Shown: one piece after another, positions 16,805 through 24,544 of the stretch
Position numbering within the stretch: the stretch's first letter is position 1
Layout: every line of letters starts with the position of its first letter
Assembly (NCBI RefSeq): GCF_028201475.1
Contig: NZ_CP116384.1
Coordinates: 1,054,001-1,118,000 of the forward strand
DNA from: Vibrio sp. SCSIO 43137
GTDB lineage: Bacteria; Pseudomonadota; Gammaproteobacteria; Enterobacterales; Vibrionaceae
Length of the DNA: 64,000 nucleotides
Direction of reading: 5' to 3'
The notes under the pieces: model-generated
Seen by the model: only the letters and a program-made list of their open reading frames with translations
Told to the model about the DNA's origin: nothing
The model's database searches: none
Position numbers and translations under genes: made by a program

Positions 16805-17356
16805 CTAGTGAGGGATATGTTCGCCGCTATGCTCATGCTGCTGTTGCTCAACATAGGCTTCATAACGCCCTCTGAGGCTAACCGTCATCCAGCCATATAC
16901 TAAACCAATCAGGCAGTAGATTAGTTCAGTCACCGTTGCCGTTACATAGGTCGCGCCAGACACATAAGACATAAAGCCAAAGAAGGTACCGGCACCGACA
17001 AACAGAGCCGGAACAAAGTCAAACGGTGGCAGCCTTTCTAAGCAGATACATGGAACCACCACGACAAAGATGGCAAGGGGGAAGGCAAAAAAGCCCGCAC
17101 CGGATAACGCGCCACCCAGCTCCATAATGGCTACCGAAGCGATAATACCGGCAATGTATCCGAATAAGGTTTTTTTGCCGCCTTCTATGGTGCAACCGGC
17201 CATAAAATACATGGCCCATGCGATAAAGGCTATCCAGCCAAAGCCGACATTACCTTCTACCGGCATATAACCCGCCAGTAACTGATCGACAATCTGAATG
17301 GTTAACGCCAGAAATGCCACGATAACCGGTATAAGGATAAACTGTTGAAATTTCAT
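16805..17356 (-). CDS. DUF1097 inner-membrane protein
   Basis: 183 residues with about five hydrophobic helices (starting FILIPVIVAFLALTIQIV), a Gly/Ala-rich core, and a His-rich cytosolic tail (QQQHEHSGEHIPH). The WIAFIAWAMYFMAGC and YIAGIIASVAIMELG segments match the DUF1097/YcdZ membrane family. AAGGA lies 7 bases before the start. It is the last gene of the VOC-dhaK-dhaL-lsrF operon, 18 bases after the aldolase gene. A transport or sensing role for the substrate of that pathway is an inference; no function is established for the family. Confidence 0.75.
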   Translation of the reverse strand: MKFQQFILIPVIVAFLALTIQIVDQLLAGYMPVEGNVGFGWIAFIAWAMYFMAGCTIEGGKKTLFGYIAGIIASVAIMELGGALSGAGFFAFPLAIFVVVVPCICLERLPPFDFVPALFVGAGTFFGFMSYVSGATYVTATVTELIYCLIGLVYGWMTVSLRGRYEAYVEQQQHEHSGEHIPH

Positions 17357-17374
17357 ATCTGTTCCTTAGACACA

Positions 17375-18259
17375 TCAATATGTCTGATGTTTTTCCGTTT
17401 GATATAAGTCGAACGCCTGTGCAGGCGTCAATCCGTTATGCACCACGCCACTAATCGCTTTAATCATGCCGACAGGGCTGTCGGACTGGAACACGTTGCG
17501 CCCCATATCCACACCTGCCGCACCTGACTGAATCGCTTTGTAGGTCAGTTCAAGAGCCTCGGATTCAGGCAGCTTCTTCCCGCCAGCAACCACAATAGGA
17601 ACCGGACAGGCTGCAACAACTTTATCGAAGTCATCACAGTAGTAAGTTTTAACAATGTGAGCCCCCAGTTCAGCAATTACACGGGTTGCCAACATAAAGT
17701 AGCGCGGTGTCCGTTCCATCTCTTTACCGACAGCTGTCACACCTAAAGTCGGAATACCAAGGCGTGCTCCTGCATCAATGGTGTTCACCATATTTTGCAG
17801 GCTGGAGCACTCTCCCTTAGCACCAACAAACACCTGAATAGCCAGACAAGAGGCGTTGATTCTGACCGCATCATCAATGTCCACTCCCACTACCTCATGG
17901 CTCATATCCTCTTTAAGCACCGTACTTCCCGCACTGGCTCTTAAGATAACCGGTTTATTATGTATAGGCTGAATCGAACTGCGCAGTGCACCTCGTGTCG
18001 CCATTAACGCATCGGCATAAGGCGCCAGAGGCTCAATAGCCAGATCCAACCGTTCTAGGCCTGCTGTCGCTCCCATTATGTAACCGTGGTCAAAGGCCAG
18101 CATCACTGTTCTGCCTGACTCCGGCCGGAAAATCCGGCTCAGGCGATCTTTCATTCCCCAGTCAACATGATCCATTCCCTTTACATAGAAGGACTGATTC
18201 TGCTGAGGTTTATCCAGACCATAATCTTTTGCCAGCTTCATGCCGTCTTTATCTGCCAT
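17375..18259 (-). CDS. lsrF: LsrF-like class I aldolase/thiolase (3-hydroxy-5-phosphonooxypentane-2,4-dione thiolase family)
   Basis: The frame extends far upstream into dhaL, but the start at 18259 (MADKDGMK) has a GGAGAG ribosome site and gives 294 residues, the usual LsrF length. The barrel signatures MLAFDHGY, LMATRGALRSS, GVDIDDAVRINA and the Schiff-base lysine Lys204 in HIVKTYYCDDF are present. In enteric bacteria LsrF finishes breakdown of the phosphorylated autoinducer AI-2. Here no lsrK, lsrR, lsrG or Lsr transporter gene is next to it. Instead it follows DhaK/DhaL by 10 bases, so it may cleave another phosphorylated ketose or diketone. Family is firm; substrate open. Confidence 0.85.
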   Translation of the reverse strand: MADKDGMKLAKDYGLDKPQQNQSFYVKGMDHVDWGMKDRLSRIFRPESGRTVMLAFDHGYIMGATAGLERLDLAIEPLAPYADALMATRGALRSSIQPIHNKPVILRASAGSTVLKEDMSHEVVGVDIDDAVRINASCLAIQVFVGAKGECSSLQNMVNTIDAGARLGIPTLGVTAVGKEMERTPRYFMLATRVIAELGAHIVKTYYCDDFDKVVAACPVPIVVAGGKKLPESEALELTYKAIQSGAAGVDMGRNVFQSDSPVGMIKAISGVVHNGLTPAQAFDLYQTEKHQTY

Positions 18260-18269
18260 TTTCTCTCTC

Positions 18270-18908
18270 CTAGCCGTTTTGTTTCTGAATTGTTTGATTA
18301 AAGGACTCAAATAGAAGCGCCATACTGGTTGCGCCGGGATCAATAAAACCGATTCCTTTATCACCCATATTTTTTGCCCTGCCCCTGACAGGCCGCATAG
18401 CGGTTGTCGCTTCAGCCCCTTCTCTTGCAGCCAGTGCAGCCTGCCTGAACATGGCTTCCACAGAAGCCCCTTCCTGCGCTTGCGTTTCAAGGGCATGAAT
18501 GGCAGGGATTAAAGTATCCAGCATGGTTTTATCACCCTGCTTTGCACCGCTAAACTGAGCCATACGCTCTAACCCGCAGCGAAATGTGGCTGCAATTTGA
18601 GAAGGGGAAAGTAGCGGCTGGGATAACCCTTGTGCGATACCGATAAACAAATTACCCACCAGCATTCCGGCCGAGCCGCCATCCTGACTCATAATGGCCC
18701 AGCCAAGGTCATCAACCTCTTTCTGCCAGTCTCCGCTCTCTGGCAATGGCATCTGCTGAATGCAGTGACACACCCTGAGCATGGTGGTGCCGTGGTCACC
18801 ATCACCTGTCTTACCGTCCAGTTCATTCAGGTAAGCCACATTGGATTCAATATGCTCCGCCGCATCAGACAACATGGCGAACAGCAACTGCCGATTGAAT
18901 TCCGTCAT
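18270..18908 (-). CDS. dhaL: DhaL-type kinase subunit (ADP/ATP-binding)
   Basis: 212 residues, the normal size of DhaL. The Mg-nucleotide aspartates sit in DGKTGDGDHGTT (Asp31, Asp36, Asp38). GGSAGMLVGN, GDKTMLDTL and the C-terminal MGDKGIGFIDPGA complete the family pattern. In PTS-type dihydroxyacetone kinases DhaL carries ADP that is rephosphorylated by DhaM. No DhaM gene is seen in the operon, so the pair may use ATP directly or borrow a DhaM encoded elsewhere. It works with DhaK to phosphorylate a short keto-sugar. Confidence 0.9.
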   Translation of the reverse strand: MTEFNRQLLFAMLSDAAEHIESNVAYLNELDGKTGDGDHGTTMLRVCHCIQQMPLPESGDWQKEVDDLGWAIMSQDGGSAGMLVGNLFIGIAQGLSQPLLSPSQIAATFRCGLERMAQFSGAKQGDKTMLDTLIPAIHALETQAQEGASVEAMFRQAALAAREGAEATTAMRPVRGRAKNMGDKGIGFIDPGATSMALLFESFNQTIQKQNG

Positions 18909-18987
18909 AATAATTCTCCGGTTTCAGGCAAAACGAAGCCCTGCTTCAGCATCTCTGCGAAGCCTGTGCTATTCATTTTGCGATTGC

Positions 18988-19011
18988 CCGGCCTGCGCAC
19001 TGGCAGGCCGG
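18988..19011 (-). other. GC-rich stem-loop between dhaK and dhaL
   Basis: Nine-base perfect arms CCGGCCTGC / GCAGGCCGG around a 6-base loop. It lies in the only sizeable gap (110 bases) inside the operon, 7 bases after the dhaK stop. No T run follows, so it is more likely an mRNA-processing or stability element than a terminator. Confidence 0.6.
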
Positions 19012-19018
19012 ATTGGAA

Positions 19019-20014
19019 CTACTGCTGAGTCCAGTAAGGCGTGTTACAAGGCTTGTCCCAGTAAGAGAGAGTTTCCTGATCAAACTTACCGATACACATC
19101 TGGAATCCGGCCATCTCCTGAACGGTTAACACCTCTTCCACTTTAGAGCGTGCAACGGTGACCTGTTTCTCTTCCAGCGCCAGATGACACGCTCTGGCGA
19201 CAATAAACATCTCCATCAAGGTAGTGGCACCGGAGCCGTTAATCATCAGCATCAGATCATCTCCGCCCTGAATTTCAAGAGCTTTGCTAAGCTGAGACAG
19301 CATAATATTGGCGGTGTCATCCGCGGTCTGGATCTTCATCCGGCCACCGCCGCCTTCACCGTGCTGCCCCATACCAATTTCCATTTCGTCATCAGCCAGA
19401 TCACCGATAGCCATGCCAGACTGAGGATGAGTGGCATTACTCATAGCGACCGCCAGAGTGGCCATATTCTGATTAAATTTATCAGCAACACGGTAAACTT
19501 CGTCCAGAGACAGGCCTGCTTCTGCTGCTGCACCGGCGATTTTATAGACAGGGACACAGCCAGCCAGACCGCGGCGGTCTTTCTTATCAGCTTCCAGTCC
19601 GGCACTGATGTCTTCATGGGTCAGCAACATTTTCACTTTAATGCCTTCCCGTTTCGCCATCTCCATAGCCATATTGGCTGCCATCACATCACCTTCGTGA
19701 TTAAGCACCACAAACAGAATGCCGGCAGGACGCTGAGCCAGTTTCAGTGCTTCAAATACTTTCGGTGCACCAGGTGCAGCAAATATATCGCCTACCACTG
19801 AGTAATCGAGCATACCTTCACCCACATAACCGCTAAGCGCAGGCTCATGCCCGGCTCCGCCAAGGGTGACGATAGCCACTTTATTTGGGTCTTTCGGTGT
19901 TACACGGGAAACAATTTTGTCTGAGATCACTTTCACTTTTCGCGGGAACGTCATTGCCAGTCCCTGAAGAAGTTCAACCGTGATGTTTTCGCTGTTATTA
20001 ATAAACTTTTTCAT
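19019..20014 (-). CDS. dhaK: DhaK-type keto-sugar-binding kinase subunit
   Basis: 331 residues, slightly shorter than classical DhaK (about 356). Catalytic residues fall at the same numbering as in the E. coli protein: His56 (GGAGHEPALSGYVGEGM), Asp109 (NHEGDVMAA), and His218 (EIGMGQHGEG), the residue that binds the substrate carbonyl covalently. Predicted to bind dihydroxyacetone or a longer ketose for phosphoryl transfer from DhaL. The QHGEGG context differs from the usual IHGEPG, so a different substrate is possible. It sits between the VOC gene (53 bases upstream) and dhaL. Confidence 0.9.
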   Translation of the reverse strand: MKKFINNSENITVELLQGLAMTFPRKVKVISDKIVSRVTPKDPNKVAIVTLGGAGHEPALSGYVGEGMLDYSVVGDIFAAPGAPKVFEALKLAQRPAGILFVVLNHEGDVMAANMAMEMAKREGIKVKMLLTHEDISAGLEADKKDRRGLAGCVPVYKIAGAAAEAGLSLDEVYRVADKFNQNMATLAVAMSNATHPQSGMAIGDLADDEMEIGMGQHGEGGGGRMKIQTADDTANIMLSQLSKALEIQGGDDLMLMINGSGATTLMEMFIVARACHLALEEKQVTVARSKVEEVLTVQEMAGFQMCIGKFDQETLSYWDKPCNTPYWTQQ

Positions 20015-20067
20015 TGTAGGATTCTCTTTTTCACGTAACTGAATATAGGTTTTGCAACTGCGCTGTT

Positions 20068-20382
20068 CTACAGGAACTGCATCAACTCGACCGGAGCTTC
20101 GTCTTCCATAACAAAGGCAATCTTCAGCGTTTCGCTGGCATTAAATGGTTCCAGAAGCACCTTTTTCCCTTTCATTGCCTGTTCAAGATCATCCACTTCA
20201 TAGGCAACATGAGCGGTATTTTTAAGCTCTTCCGGCATAGGGCTGTCTTGCAGAAAACGTAACCACTCAATGCGGTTTTCGCTTTTCGCAAAGTCAGTGA
20301 CATATAAGCCGATATCCGGATTAAAAATCTCATCAGCATGCTCAACGGAGGTTGGTATACCAATATGATTAAACTTCTTCAT
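20068..20382 (-). CDS. VOC (glyoxalase/dioxygenase fold) family protein
   Basis: 104 residues in the compact beta-alpha-beta-beta-beta pattern of VOC proteins. It starts FNHIGIPTS, the second half starts AHVAYEVDDL, and it ends EAPVELMQFL. Potential metal ligands are His6, His58 and the terminal Glu, as in glyoxalase-type sites. A GGGAG ribosome site lies 6-7 bases before the ATG. It is the first gene of the dhaK-dhaL-lsrF operon. VOC proteins act as isomerases, epimerases or lyases on keto compounds, so a step between the kinase and the aldolase is a reasonable inference. No specific activity can be assigned. Confidence 0.75.
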   Translation of the reverse strand: MKKFNHIGIPTSVEHADEIFNPDIGLYVTDFAKSENRIEWLRFLQDSPMPEELKNTAHVAYEVDDLEQAMKGKKVLLEPFNASETLKIAFVMEDEAPVELMQFL

Positions 20383-20401
20383 TTCTGACTCCCTGAATTA
20401 G

Positions 20402-20468
20402 ATTAGTTTGCTGTTTACGCAATCTAATATAGAAAGCTTTACCTCAAATAAATGCGACAAAGATCACT
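20402..20468 (-). promoter_or_regulatory. Putative operator and CRP-like site ahead of the VOC-dhaKL-lsrF operon
   Basis: An inverted repeat ATTAGTTTG / CAATCTAAT (20402-20410, 20420-20428; 8 of 9 matching, 9-base spacer) lies 20-46 bases before the VOC start codon. Further upstream, TGCGA-N6-TCACT (20453-20468) resembles a CRP half-site pair (consensus TGTGA-N6-TCACA). Both are pattern matches only. Confidence 0.45.
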
Positions 20469-20535
20469 TCGAAAAAATAACACTAACTAGTTGATTATTA
20501 AATAATAATTATTAAGCTAAGCAGCTACTCCATAG

Positions 20536-20680
20536 CAAGTGCAACAAAATCGAGTTTGCTTTCTTAAAGAGCAAGTGCAACAACTAAAGTAAGGAAATAC
20601 AAGTAAAGGAAGACAAGTAAGGCAGCAAGTGCAACACTCACCACCGGATGGCATAACGACAAAAACAGGCAAGTGCAACA
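20536..20680. repeat. Four direct copies of CAAGTGCAACA
   Basis: Exact 11-base copies at 20536, 20572, 20626 and 20670, all in one orientation, 36, 54 and 44 bases apart. The reverse complement, TGTTGCACTTG, resembles terminal sequences of IS30-family elements as I recall them. They lie between an IS30-type HTH gene and the operon downstream of it. They may be old element ends or binding sites for that HTH protein. Confidence 0.8.
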
Positions 20681-20699
20681 CGTGATCCCTGTTCAGTTT

Positions 20700-21062
20700 T
20701 TAAACAATTTTTTCCACTTCAACTCTAGCAAAAAGCGCATTGGTCTCATCCAGAGTCAGTTCAGGGTGATGATGAAGAACAAACGCCAGACATTGCTCCC
20801 GATCCCAGTCGAGACTCAGTAGCTCTCTGGCTAACTCTTCATACTGGCGTTCAACAACCTGCTGGTGAAATTTCTTACGGTAGATGGCCATCCGCTGAGC
20901 TAACTGAGGCTCATAGCCGTAGGGGCCGGAGTTTCGGTTCAGCTCCCGGCTTACGGTAGAGCGGTGAACCTGCAATAAACGGGCGATCTCAGACTGAGAC
21001 TTACCTTCCTTTCGCATCGCCCATATCTGTAGTCTTTTCTCTTCAGTCAGCTGTTTGTACAT
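20700..21062 (-). CDS. Orphan IS30-type helix-turn-helix protein
   Basis: 120 residues from the ATG at 21062, which has GGAAAT 7 bases upstream; an in-frame ATG at 21134 is less likely. The N-terminal HTH (LTEEKRLQIWAMRKEGKSQS, then IARLLQVHRSTVSREL) is that of IS30 transposases. The DDE catalytic domain is entirely absent and no trace of it is seen downstream. After about residue 60 the sequence is a Glu/Arg-rich helical tail ending in VEKIV. Either a truncated transposase or a domesticated DNA-binding protein. The intact frame, plausible ribosome site and nearby repeat cluster favour a retained protein. It lies upstream of, and in the same direction as, the dhaKL-lsrF operon. Confidence 0.7.
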   Translation of the reverse strand: MYKQLTEEKRLQIWAMRKEGKSQSEIARLLQVHRSTVSRELNRNSGPYGYEPQLAQRMAIYRKKFHQQVVERQYEELARELLSLDWDREQCLAFVLHHHPELTLDETNALFARVEVEKIV

Positions 21063-21290
21063 AATGGCAATTTCCGTTTTGCTGTCAGTTGTTCTATGCT
21101 GAGTTTCAAAACTATACAGTGCCCTAAAATCCATTTCTGAACAGTGAAGTGACAGGCATACAGACGCGGTAGTTTATGCAGAAGTTCACATATTCACTCC
21201 ATCAATATTTACACTCCATTACCACTGTTTTACGAAGCTTTACAATAGAGCAGCTAGAATAACGACAGGTTTTGTAAAGGATACTAACTT

Positions 21291-22784
21291 ATGCGTTTAC
21301 CTCTGAAAGTAAGAGCCGTTTTTTGCCCCTCTTTACTGTTGATCGCCTGCGCAGCACAGGCTGAAAGCTACAACATAGTAGATACCAATCAGCTAAGCTG
21401 TTTCGGTTCTAAGTACGCCTCCTCCTGCCCCACTTCTGACTCCCCTTTTTACGGACAGGACGCTCAATATCAGGGCAACCAACCAACATATAAAGCCAAT
21501 AGCAACGGAACAGTAACGGATATGGTTACTCAGCTAATGTGGACAGCCAGCAGCGACCTGAATGGTGACGGCAAAATTAACAGCAAAGACAAGCTAAGTT
21601 ATCAGGATGCCCTTGAATATGCAGAGTCTCTGCGATTTGGCGGATACAGTGACTGGCGTCTTCCAACCATTAAGGAACTCTATTCACTTATTCTGTTTGA
21701 TGGTCAGGATCCCAGTGGTATCAGTCAGTCCGGAAAGGTAGAACTGATCCCCTTTATCGATACACGCTATTTTGCTGTTAACGGCGGTGACACAGAAGCG
21801 GGAGAGCGGCTGATAGACGGTCAGTTTGTCTCTGCTACTAAATATGTCTCTACCACCATGAAGAGGGATGAAACCGTATTTGGCGTCAATTTTATCGACG
21901 GCAGAATAAAGGGCTACGGTATGAACCATCCGCGTATTGGTGAAAAAACCTTTTATGTGCTCGTTGTAAGGGGCAACCCTGATTACGGTTTAAACCAGTT
22001 TGTTGATAACAGAGACGGAACCATCTCAGACAGAGCAACCGGCTTGCTGTGGCAACAAAATGACAGCCAGACAGCCATGAACTTTTCAGATGCACTGAAC
22101 TATTGTGAAAACCTCTCTCTGGCCGGTAGTGACCAATGGCGTTTGCCAAATATTAAAGAGCTTCAGTCTATTGTTGATTACTCGCGCTCTCCCGATACCA
22201 GCTCGTCCGCAGCAATCGACCCTCTGTTCAGCACCACTAAGATAAAGAATGAAGCCAATAAAACCGACTATGCCAGCTACTGGAGTAGTACCACTCACCA
22301 GAACCAGAAAAACGGTATCAAAGCAGCATATATCGCTTTTGGCCGCTCCTTAGGGTATATGAACGGAAGCTGGCTGGATGTACATGGTGCAGGGTCTCAG
22401 CGCAGTGATCCGAAATCCGGTAGCGCCTCAAAGTACCCGACCGGCCATGGCCCTCAGGGAGACGCAATACGTATAAACAACATGGTTCGCTGTGTCGCTG
22501 ATAACAGCCTTTTTGTTCAGCAGCCAACTCAGCAGCAAAGAGAGACTCAAACCTTTATCAGTACCCCTGAGAATGACCGGAAAAACAGCTCCGGCAAACC
22601 TCAGTTAAAACAAACCAGCAATAACCGCAGTCAGGGAAACGACCACTTCTCCCGGATGGACAAAAACGGAGACGGCAAACTCTCTAAAAGTGAAGTCAGG
22701 GGGCCTTTAGCCAGTGACTTTAGTAGGCTGGATAGAAACGGAGATAACTACCTCAGCAGAGATGAACTGCCTAAACGACGCTAA
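21291..22784 (+). CDS. Secreted protein with two DUF1566 (Lcl C-terminal) domains and EF-hands
   Basis: 497 residues with a Sec signal peptide (about 1-24, ending ACAAQAES). Two DUF1566-type modules follow (about 75-225 and 240-405), each with the signature W-R-L-P-x-I-K-E-L (SDWRLPTIKELYSL and SDQWRLPNIKELQSI) and a late VVRG or VRCV strand. Calcium-type loops occur inside module 1 (DLNGDGKINSKD) and in the C-terminus as a pair (DKNGDGKLSKSE, DRNGDNYLSRDE). A Gln/Ser/Asn-rich linker joins module 2 and the EF pair. It is predicted to be exported and Ca-binding, perhaps a surface or matrix protein. Its function is unknown. It stands alone between the HTH gene and a terminator. Confidence 0.85.
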   Translation: MRLPLKVRAVFCPSLLLIACAAQAESYNIVDTNQLSCFGSKYASSCPTSDSPFYGQDAQYQGNQPTYKANSNGTVTDMVTQLMWTASSDLNGDGKINSKDKLSYQDALEYAESLRFGGYSDWRLPTIKELYSLILFDGQDPSGISQSGKVELIPFIDTRYFAVNGGDTEAGERLIDGQFVSATKYVSTTMKRDETVFGVNFIDGRIKGYGMNHPRIGEKTFYVLVVRGNPDYGLNQFVDNRDGTISDRATGLLWQQNDSQTAMNFSDALNYCENLSLAGSDQWRLPNIKELQSIVDYSRSPDTSSSAAIDPLFSTTKIKNEANKTDYASYWSSTTHQNQKNGIKAAYIAFGRSLGYMNGSWLDVHGAGSQRSDPKSGSASKYPTGHGPQGDAIRINNMVRCVADNSLFVQQPTQQQRETQTFISTPENDRKNSSGKPQLKQTSNNRSQGNDHFSRMDKNGDGKLSKSEVRGPLASDFSRLDRNGDNYLSRDELPKRR

Positions 22785-22817
22785 CTTCCTGTCTCTACTC
22801 AGAGTTTATCTCGTCCA

Positions 22818-22848
22818 ACAAAGCCGGTTTTTCACTGGCTTTGTTGTT
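22818..22848 (+). terminator. Terminator of the DUF1566 gene
   Basis: Arms AACAAAGCC / GGCTTTGTT with a 10-base loop, followed by a short T-rich tail (GTTTA), about 35 bases after the stop codon. Confidence 0.75.
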
Positions 22849-23009
22849 TAATATAAAAAGCCTTCAGAGCCTCAATCAGGCGAAGGGAATCCCTGCACGA
22901 TATCTGTACTAAACTTAAATCAATTGTTTCGATTCAGTCTGACCATAGGGCGCTTCAATACCGAGGAGTATCGCCATCAGTAACTGAAATAACCTCGTCT
23001 GGGTCTGAT

Positions 23010-23786
23010 ATGTATAGGTTAGCGGTGTTAATTTCTCTCTTTTTCTCACTGCCTGTTTACTCAGGTCAGTCTGAGCGCCCGCTAAAGCTGGTAACACTGG
23101 AGTTCACCCCATATGTCTCATGCAGTGGTGAGGTACCAACCGGCAGCGCCGTTGATATTTCCCGTATGGCCTTAAAAACAACAGGCCACTCTATTGTCGT
23201 CGAATGTCTGCCGTGGAAGCGTGGTCTATATATGGTGGAAAACGGTTATGCCGACGGTATTATTATCGGTTTCAAAACACCTGAGAGAGAGGCTTACGGC
23301 CTGTTTCCCGACTATCCGATTCAGTACAGCCAATACAAGATATTTGTTAAAAAAGGCCACCACTTTACCTTTAGCGATCTCAATGATCTGGAAGGAAAAA
23401 TCATTGGCGTTGATGTAGGGCACTCTATTTCACCTGAGTTTGATCAGGCCCTTGCCGAAGGTAAGTTCTCCATTCTGCAAGGGGCGACTTCTGAACAAAA
23501 CCTCAGGAAACTGGTCGCGGGACGCATTGATGCCTATGTAAATAATGGCGCAGTAACCCAGTATAAAATCAATATTCTCGGCCTGAGCGACCAGATAGAA
23601 CCCCTGAACAAACCTATTTCAGCCCCTCTACCCTCTTATCTCTGGTTTTCAAAAGCAGCTGACATCCGCGATAAAAATCAGTTTATTGAAACGCTAAATC
23701 AGACACTTAAACGTATGTGGTCTAACGGCACCATTGAGAGAATTACCGAAGATTACATTAATCCGATCTCAGATACGGGCAACTAA
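23010..23786 (+). CDS. Periplasmic amino-acid-type solute-binding protein (SBP family 3)
   Basis: 258 residues with a signal peptide (about 1-19, YRLAVLISLFFSLPVYS). The mature part is a family 3 binding fold: LKLVTLEFTPYVSC, DISRMALKTTG, CLPWKRGLYMVENGYADG, the hinge-flanking DLEGKIIGVDVG, and a C-terminal LKRMWSNGTIERITEDY. No transporter genes accompany it; the next gene is a second protein of the same family 2 bases downstream. Such orphan pairs may deliver ligands to sensors or chemoreceptors; a role with the neighbouring histidine kinase is only suggested by location. Confidence 0.8.
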   Translation: MYRLAVLISLFFSLPVYSGQSERPLKLVTLEFTPYVSCSGEVPTGSAVDISRMALKTTGHSIVVECLPWKRGLYMVENGYADGIIIGFKTPEREAYGLFPDYPIQYSQYKIFVKKGHHFTFSDLNDLEGKIIGVDVGHSISPEFDQALAEGKFSILQGATSEQNLRKLVAGRIDAYVNNGAVTQYKINILGLSDQIEPLNKPISAPLPSYLWFSKAADIRDKNQFIETLNQTLKRMWSNGTIERITEDYINPISDTGN

Positions 23787-23788
23787 TA

Positions 23789-24544
23789 ATGAGCGGGATT
23801 AAAGCATTGTCACTATTACTACTTGGTCTGCTTTTACCCGCCACAGGTCAGGCAAAGGTGTTTGTTGCCACCTCGGATATCTGGGCTCCTTTCTTTATGG
23901 AGCAGAAAGGGCATTACTCGGGCATTGGTGTCGATATTCTGCGGGAAGTATTTAAGCGCACCGGAGATCAACTCACCATTAAAGCTCTGCCGATGAGAAG
24001 AGCAGAGTGGCTTTTCGAGGAAAACAGTGTTGATCTGATTGTAATGGACTCCCCCTCCTGGAACGACCCTGGTAAAGCCGACACCTATCTGTTCTCTGAC
24101 ACCATACTTAGCGTCAGGGAACATATCTACTTTTCCCGCACCGAAGTCATTCAGGTCAGCCAGCCGGAAGATATGGCGCAGAAAGTTATCGGTACCCGTA
24201 AAGGCTACCGTTTCCCTCTGTTTTCTGAAGCTTTCAGCAGCGGATTGGTAACAAGGCATGAAGCAGATAGTGATCTGCTGTTGCTGAAACTGCTTATAGC
24301 AAACCGCACTGATGCCATCTTTATGGACTCAGTCGCTTTTGCCTACGCTACCCGAACCTTTAACATCAACCGGGACCTGTTTGTCAGGGGTATGGAGTTA
24401 AGCCACGCCGATCTTGGTATCAAGCTTACCGCAGCCAACTCCGCCGCTCTGCCCAGAATCAACAAAGCCATTGCCGAAATGAAACTGGATGGCACTATTG
24501 CCAGAATCTGTAATCAATACTTGTCAGAAGAGGCTACAAAGTAA
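23789..24544 (+). CDS. Second periplasmic solute-binding protein (SBP family 3)
   Basis: 251 residues, signal peptide about 1-22 (SLLLLGLLLPATGQA). Family 3 fold with WAPFFMEQKGHYSGIGVDIL, LPMRRAEWLFEENSVDL, KVIGTRKGYRFP and the terminal LDGTIARICNQYL. It is related in plan to the preceding gene and almost certainly cotranscribed with it. Its 3' end overlaps the convergent histidine kinase gene by 11 bases, so there is no room for a terminator between them and antisense overlap of the transcripts is likely. Confidence 0.8.
   Translation: MSGIKALSLLLLGLLLPATGQAKVFVATSDIWAPFFMEQKGHYSGIGVDILREVFKRTGDQLTIKALPMRRAEWLFEENSVDLIVMDSPSWNDPGKADTYLFSDTILSVREHIYFSRTEVIQVSQPEDMAQKVIGTRKGYRFPLFSEAFSSGLVTRHEADSDLLLLKLLIANRTDAIFMDSVAFAYATRTFNINRDLFVRGMELSHADLGIKLTAANSAALPRINKAIAEMKLDGTIARICNQYLSEEATK

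Larger units (their letters stand above)
20383..20699. other. Control region of the VOC-dhaKL-lsrF operon
   Basis: A 317-base gap carrying the inverted repeat, the CRP-like site and four spaced 11-bp repeats. No gene seen. Confidence 0.6.

Noticed and set aside
18260..18496. N-terminal extension of the LsrF-like protein
   Set aside because: The extra 79 residues lie wholly over dhaL in another frame and have no LsrF similarity; a strong ribosome site marks 18259.
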